Below are positions 6,668-7,482 of a stretch of DNA of 7,482 nucleotides, piece after piece. The number at the start of each line of letters is the position of its first letter. Within the stretch, counting starts at the first letter, position 1. The position numbers were made by a program, and so were the translations under genes. The DNA comes from Helicobacteraceae bacterium (GTDB taxonomy: Bacteria; Campylobacterota; Campylobacteria; Campylobacterales; Sulfurimonadaceae), in assembly GCA_027083665.1 (NCBI GenBank), contig JALWNV010000048.1, positions 1-7,482 on the forward strand. The letters are read 5' to 3'. The notes under the pieces were generated by a model, which was not told where the DNA came from, ran no database searches, and saw nothing but the letters and a program-made list of their open reading frames with translations.

Positions 6668-7471
6668 ATGGCCTCTTTCCCGCATGCACGGTACAAGACA
6701 ATCGATCTCGCCCGCCTCAGCTCTATCGGAATCGGCCCCGTTGCCGAGGTCTTCATGATCGAAGAAGAGCGTTATCCCGATGACGGCTACCTGATCGGTG
6801 CCGCCAACAACATCTTGTTCGGAAACGATCTTCCGCCGCTGATGAAGCTTTCGAAACGATATGATTTCATTCATATCCGGGACGGTCTGCTTCATATCGG
6901 CGCGGCGACACCCGGCGGAAAAATCGTCTCCTTTTGCAAAAAGCACGATATCGGCGGATTCGAATTCCTCTCCCGCCTGCCCGGAACGCTCGGCGGGATG
7001 CTGAAGATGAATGCAGGATTGAAAGCGTACGAAATATTCAACCCTCTCGTTGCGCTCCGGACACGGCACGGTTGGCAGATCAAAGAGACGATTCCGCACG
7101 CATACCGCACTACGGGAATCGACGAGGTGGTTTTCGAAGCGAGCTTCGTCATGAAAAACGCTTTCGATACCGCAAAGATGGCCGTCTTTGAAAAGATGCG
7201 TAATAACCAGCCCGCCGACCCGAGCGCGGGAAGCGCGTTCAAAAACCCGCCGGGCGACTATGCCGGCCGTCTCATTGAATCCGTCGGCCTCAAGGGCTAC
7301 CGCATCGGAGACATGGCCTTCAGCGGTCGCCATGCCAACTTCCTCGTCAACCTCGGCCGCGGAACCTTCGACGATGCTGTTTCCCTGTTGACCCTGGCAC
7401 AGGCCCGCGTCTTCAACCGATACGATATCCGTCTCGAACGCGAGATCATTGTCGTTGCCAAGCATTATTAA
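6668..7471 (+). CDS. murB: UDP-N-acetylenolpyruvoylglucosamine reductase MurB, compact form
   Basis: FAD- and NADPH-dependent reduction of UDP-GlcNAc-enolpyruvate to UDP-MurNAc, the second committed step of peptidoglycan synthesis, in the cytoplasm. The protein has 267 residues, against about 300 for common type II and about 340 for E. coli MurB. Visible features: SSIGIGPVAEV (18-28), GAANNIL (44-50) where longer MurB proteins carry the GGGSN FAD loop, FLSRLPGTLGGMLKMNAG (100-117), AYRTTG with probable catalytic Arg147, PSAGSAFKNP (185-194) with probable proton donor Ser189, GDMAFSGRHANFLVN (214-228), and LEREI with probable catalytic Glu259. All three catalytic positions are thus present. 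The ATG follows the mqnD TAA by one base and lacks a clear SD, suggesting translation coupled to mqnD. Upstream in-frame sequence lies within mqnD and is not MurB-like. The gene is complete; 11 bases remain after its stop. Confidence 0.95.
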   Translation: MASFPHARYKTIDLARLSSIGIGPVAEVFMIEEERYPDDGYLIGAANNILFGNDLPPLMKLSKRYDFIHIRDGLLHIGAATPGGKIVSFCKKHDIGGFEFLSRLPGTLGGMLKMNAGLKAYEIFNPLVALRTRHGWQIKETIPHAYRTTGIDEVVFEASFVMKNAFDTAKMAVFEKMRNNQPADPSAGSAFKNPPGDYAGRLIESVGLKGYRIGDMAFSGRHANFLVNLGRGTFDDAVSLLTLAQARVFNRYDIRLEREIIVVAKHY

Positions 7472-7482
7472 ATTACAACGTT

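Noticed and set aside
5779..6756. 325-codon minus-strand frame opposite mqnD
   Set aside because: Shadow of mqnD; its composition follows reverse-complemented coding bias.
6398..7465. 355-codon minus-strand frame opposite mqnD/murB
   Set aside because: Spans two genes on the opposite strand with no recognisable domain and no ribosome site; explained by codon bias.
1..7482. Mobile elements, CRISPR arrays, tRNA/rRNA genes, toxin-antitoxin or defence genes
   Set aside because: Looked for and not seen. Nearly every base is in a recognisable housekeeping gene, no long repeats occur, and codon usage looks uniform throughout.

Overview
The window reads as a housekeeping stretch of chromosome from a member of the Campylobacterota (formerly Epsilonproteobacteria). 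Four observations support this: the gene order recA - eno - FtsB/DivIC-like protein - AMIN-domain protein, which I recall from Helicobacter; a futalosine-pathway menaquinone gene (mqnD); an unusually compact MurB; and an AMIN-domain protein with an E-N-P-F motif just after its signal peptide. Base composition looks GC-moderate (about mid-50s percent by eye), which is high for the phylum and would fit a free-living sulfur- or hydrogen-oxidising lineage rather than Helicobacter or Campylobacter. The genus cannot be fixed from the sequence alone.

Layout. Bases 1-2503 (+) hold the C-terminal two thirds of cobalamin-dependent methionine synthase (metH); its homocysteine-binding N-terminus lies upstream of the window. 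It converges, with 8 bases between the stop codons, on a four-gene minus-strand operon. In transcription order that operon is recA (5654-4611), eno (4614-3346, ATGA overlap with recA), a small FtsB/DivIC-like single-pass membrane coiled-coil protein (about 3318-3001), and a secreted AMIN-domain protein (2991-2512). A hairpin followed by a short U-run spans the end of the last gene and is a plausible terminator. A 148-base AT-rich divergent intergenic region (5655-5802) separates recA from the plus-strand pair mqnD (5803-6666) and murB (6668-7471), which are one base apart. It carries an exact 8-bp inverted repeat, one arm of which overlaps the best recA -10 candidate.

Function. The genes cover methyl-group and methionine metabolism (MetH), recombinational repair (RecA), glycolysis/gluconeogenesis (Eno), probable cell-envelope or division functions (FtsB/DivIC-like and AMIN proteins), menaquinone synthesis for respiration (MqnD) and peptidoglycan precursor synthesis (MurB). 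I found no mobile element, CRISPR array, RNA gene or defence system, and nothing that supports an undescribed system. The points most worth a second look are the symmetric recA/mqnD control region, the two poorly characterised envelope genes attached to recA-eno, the reduced MurB, and the 3'-end arrangement between metH and the AMIN gene.
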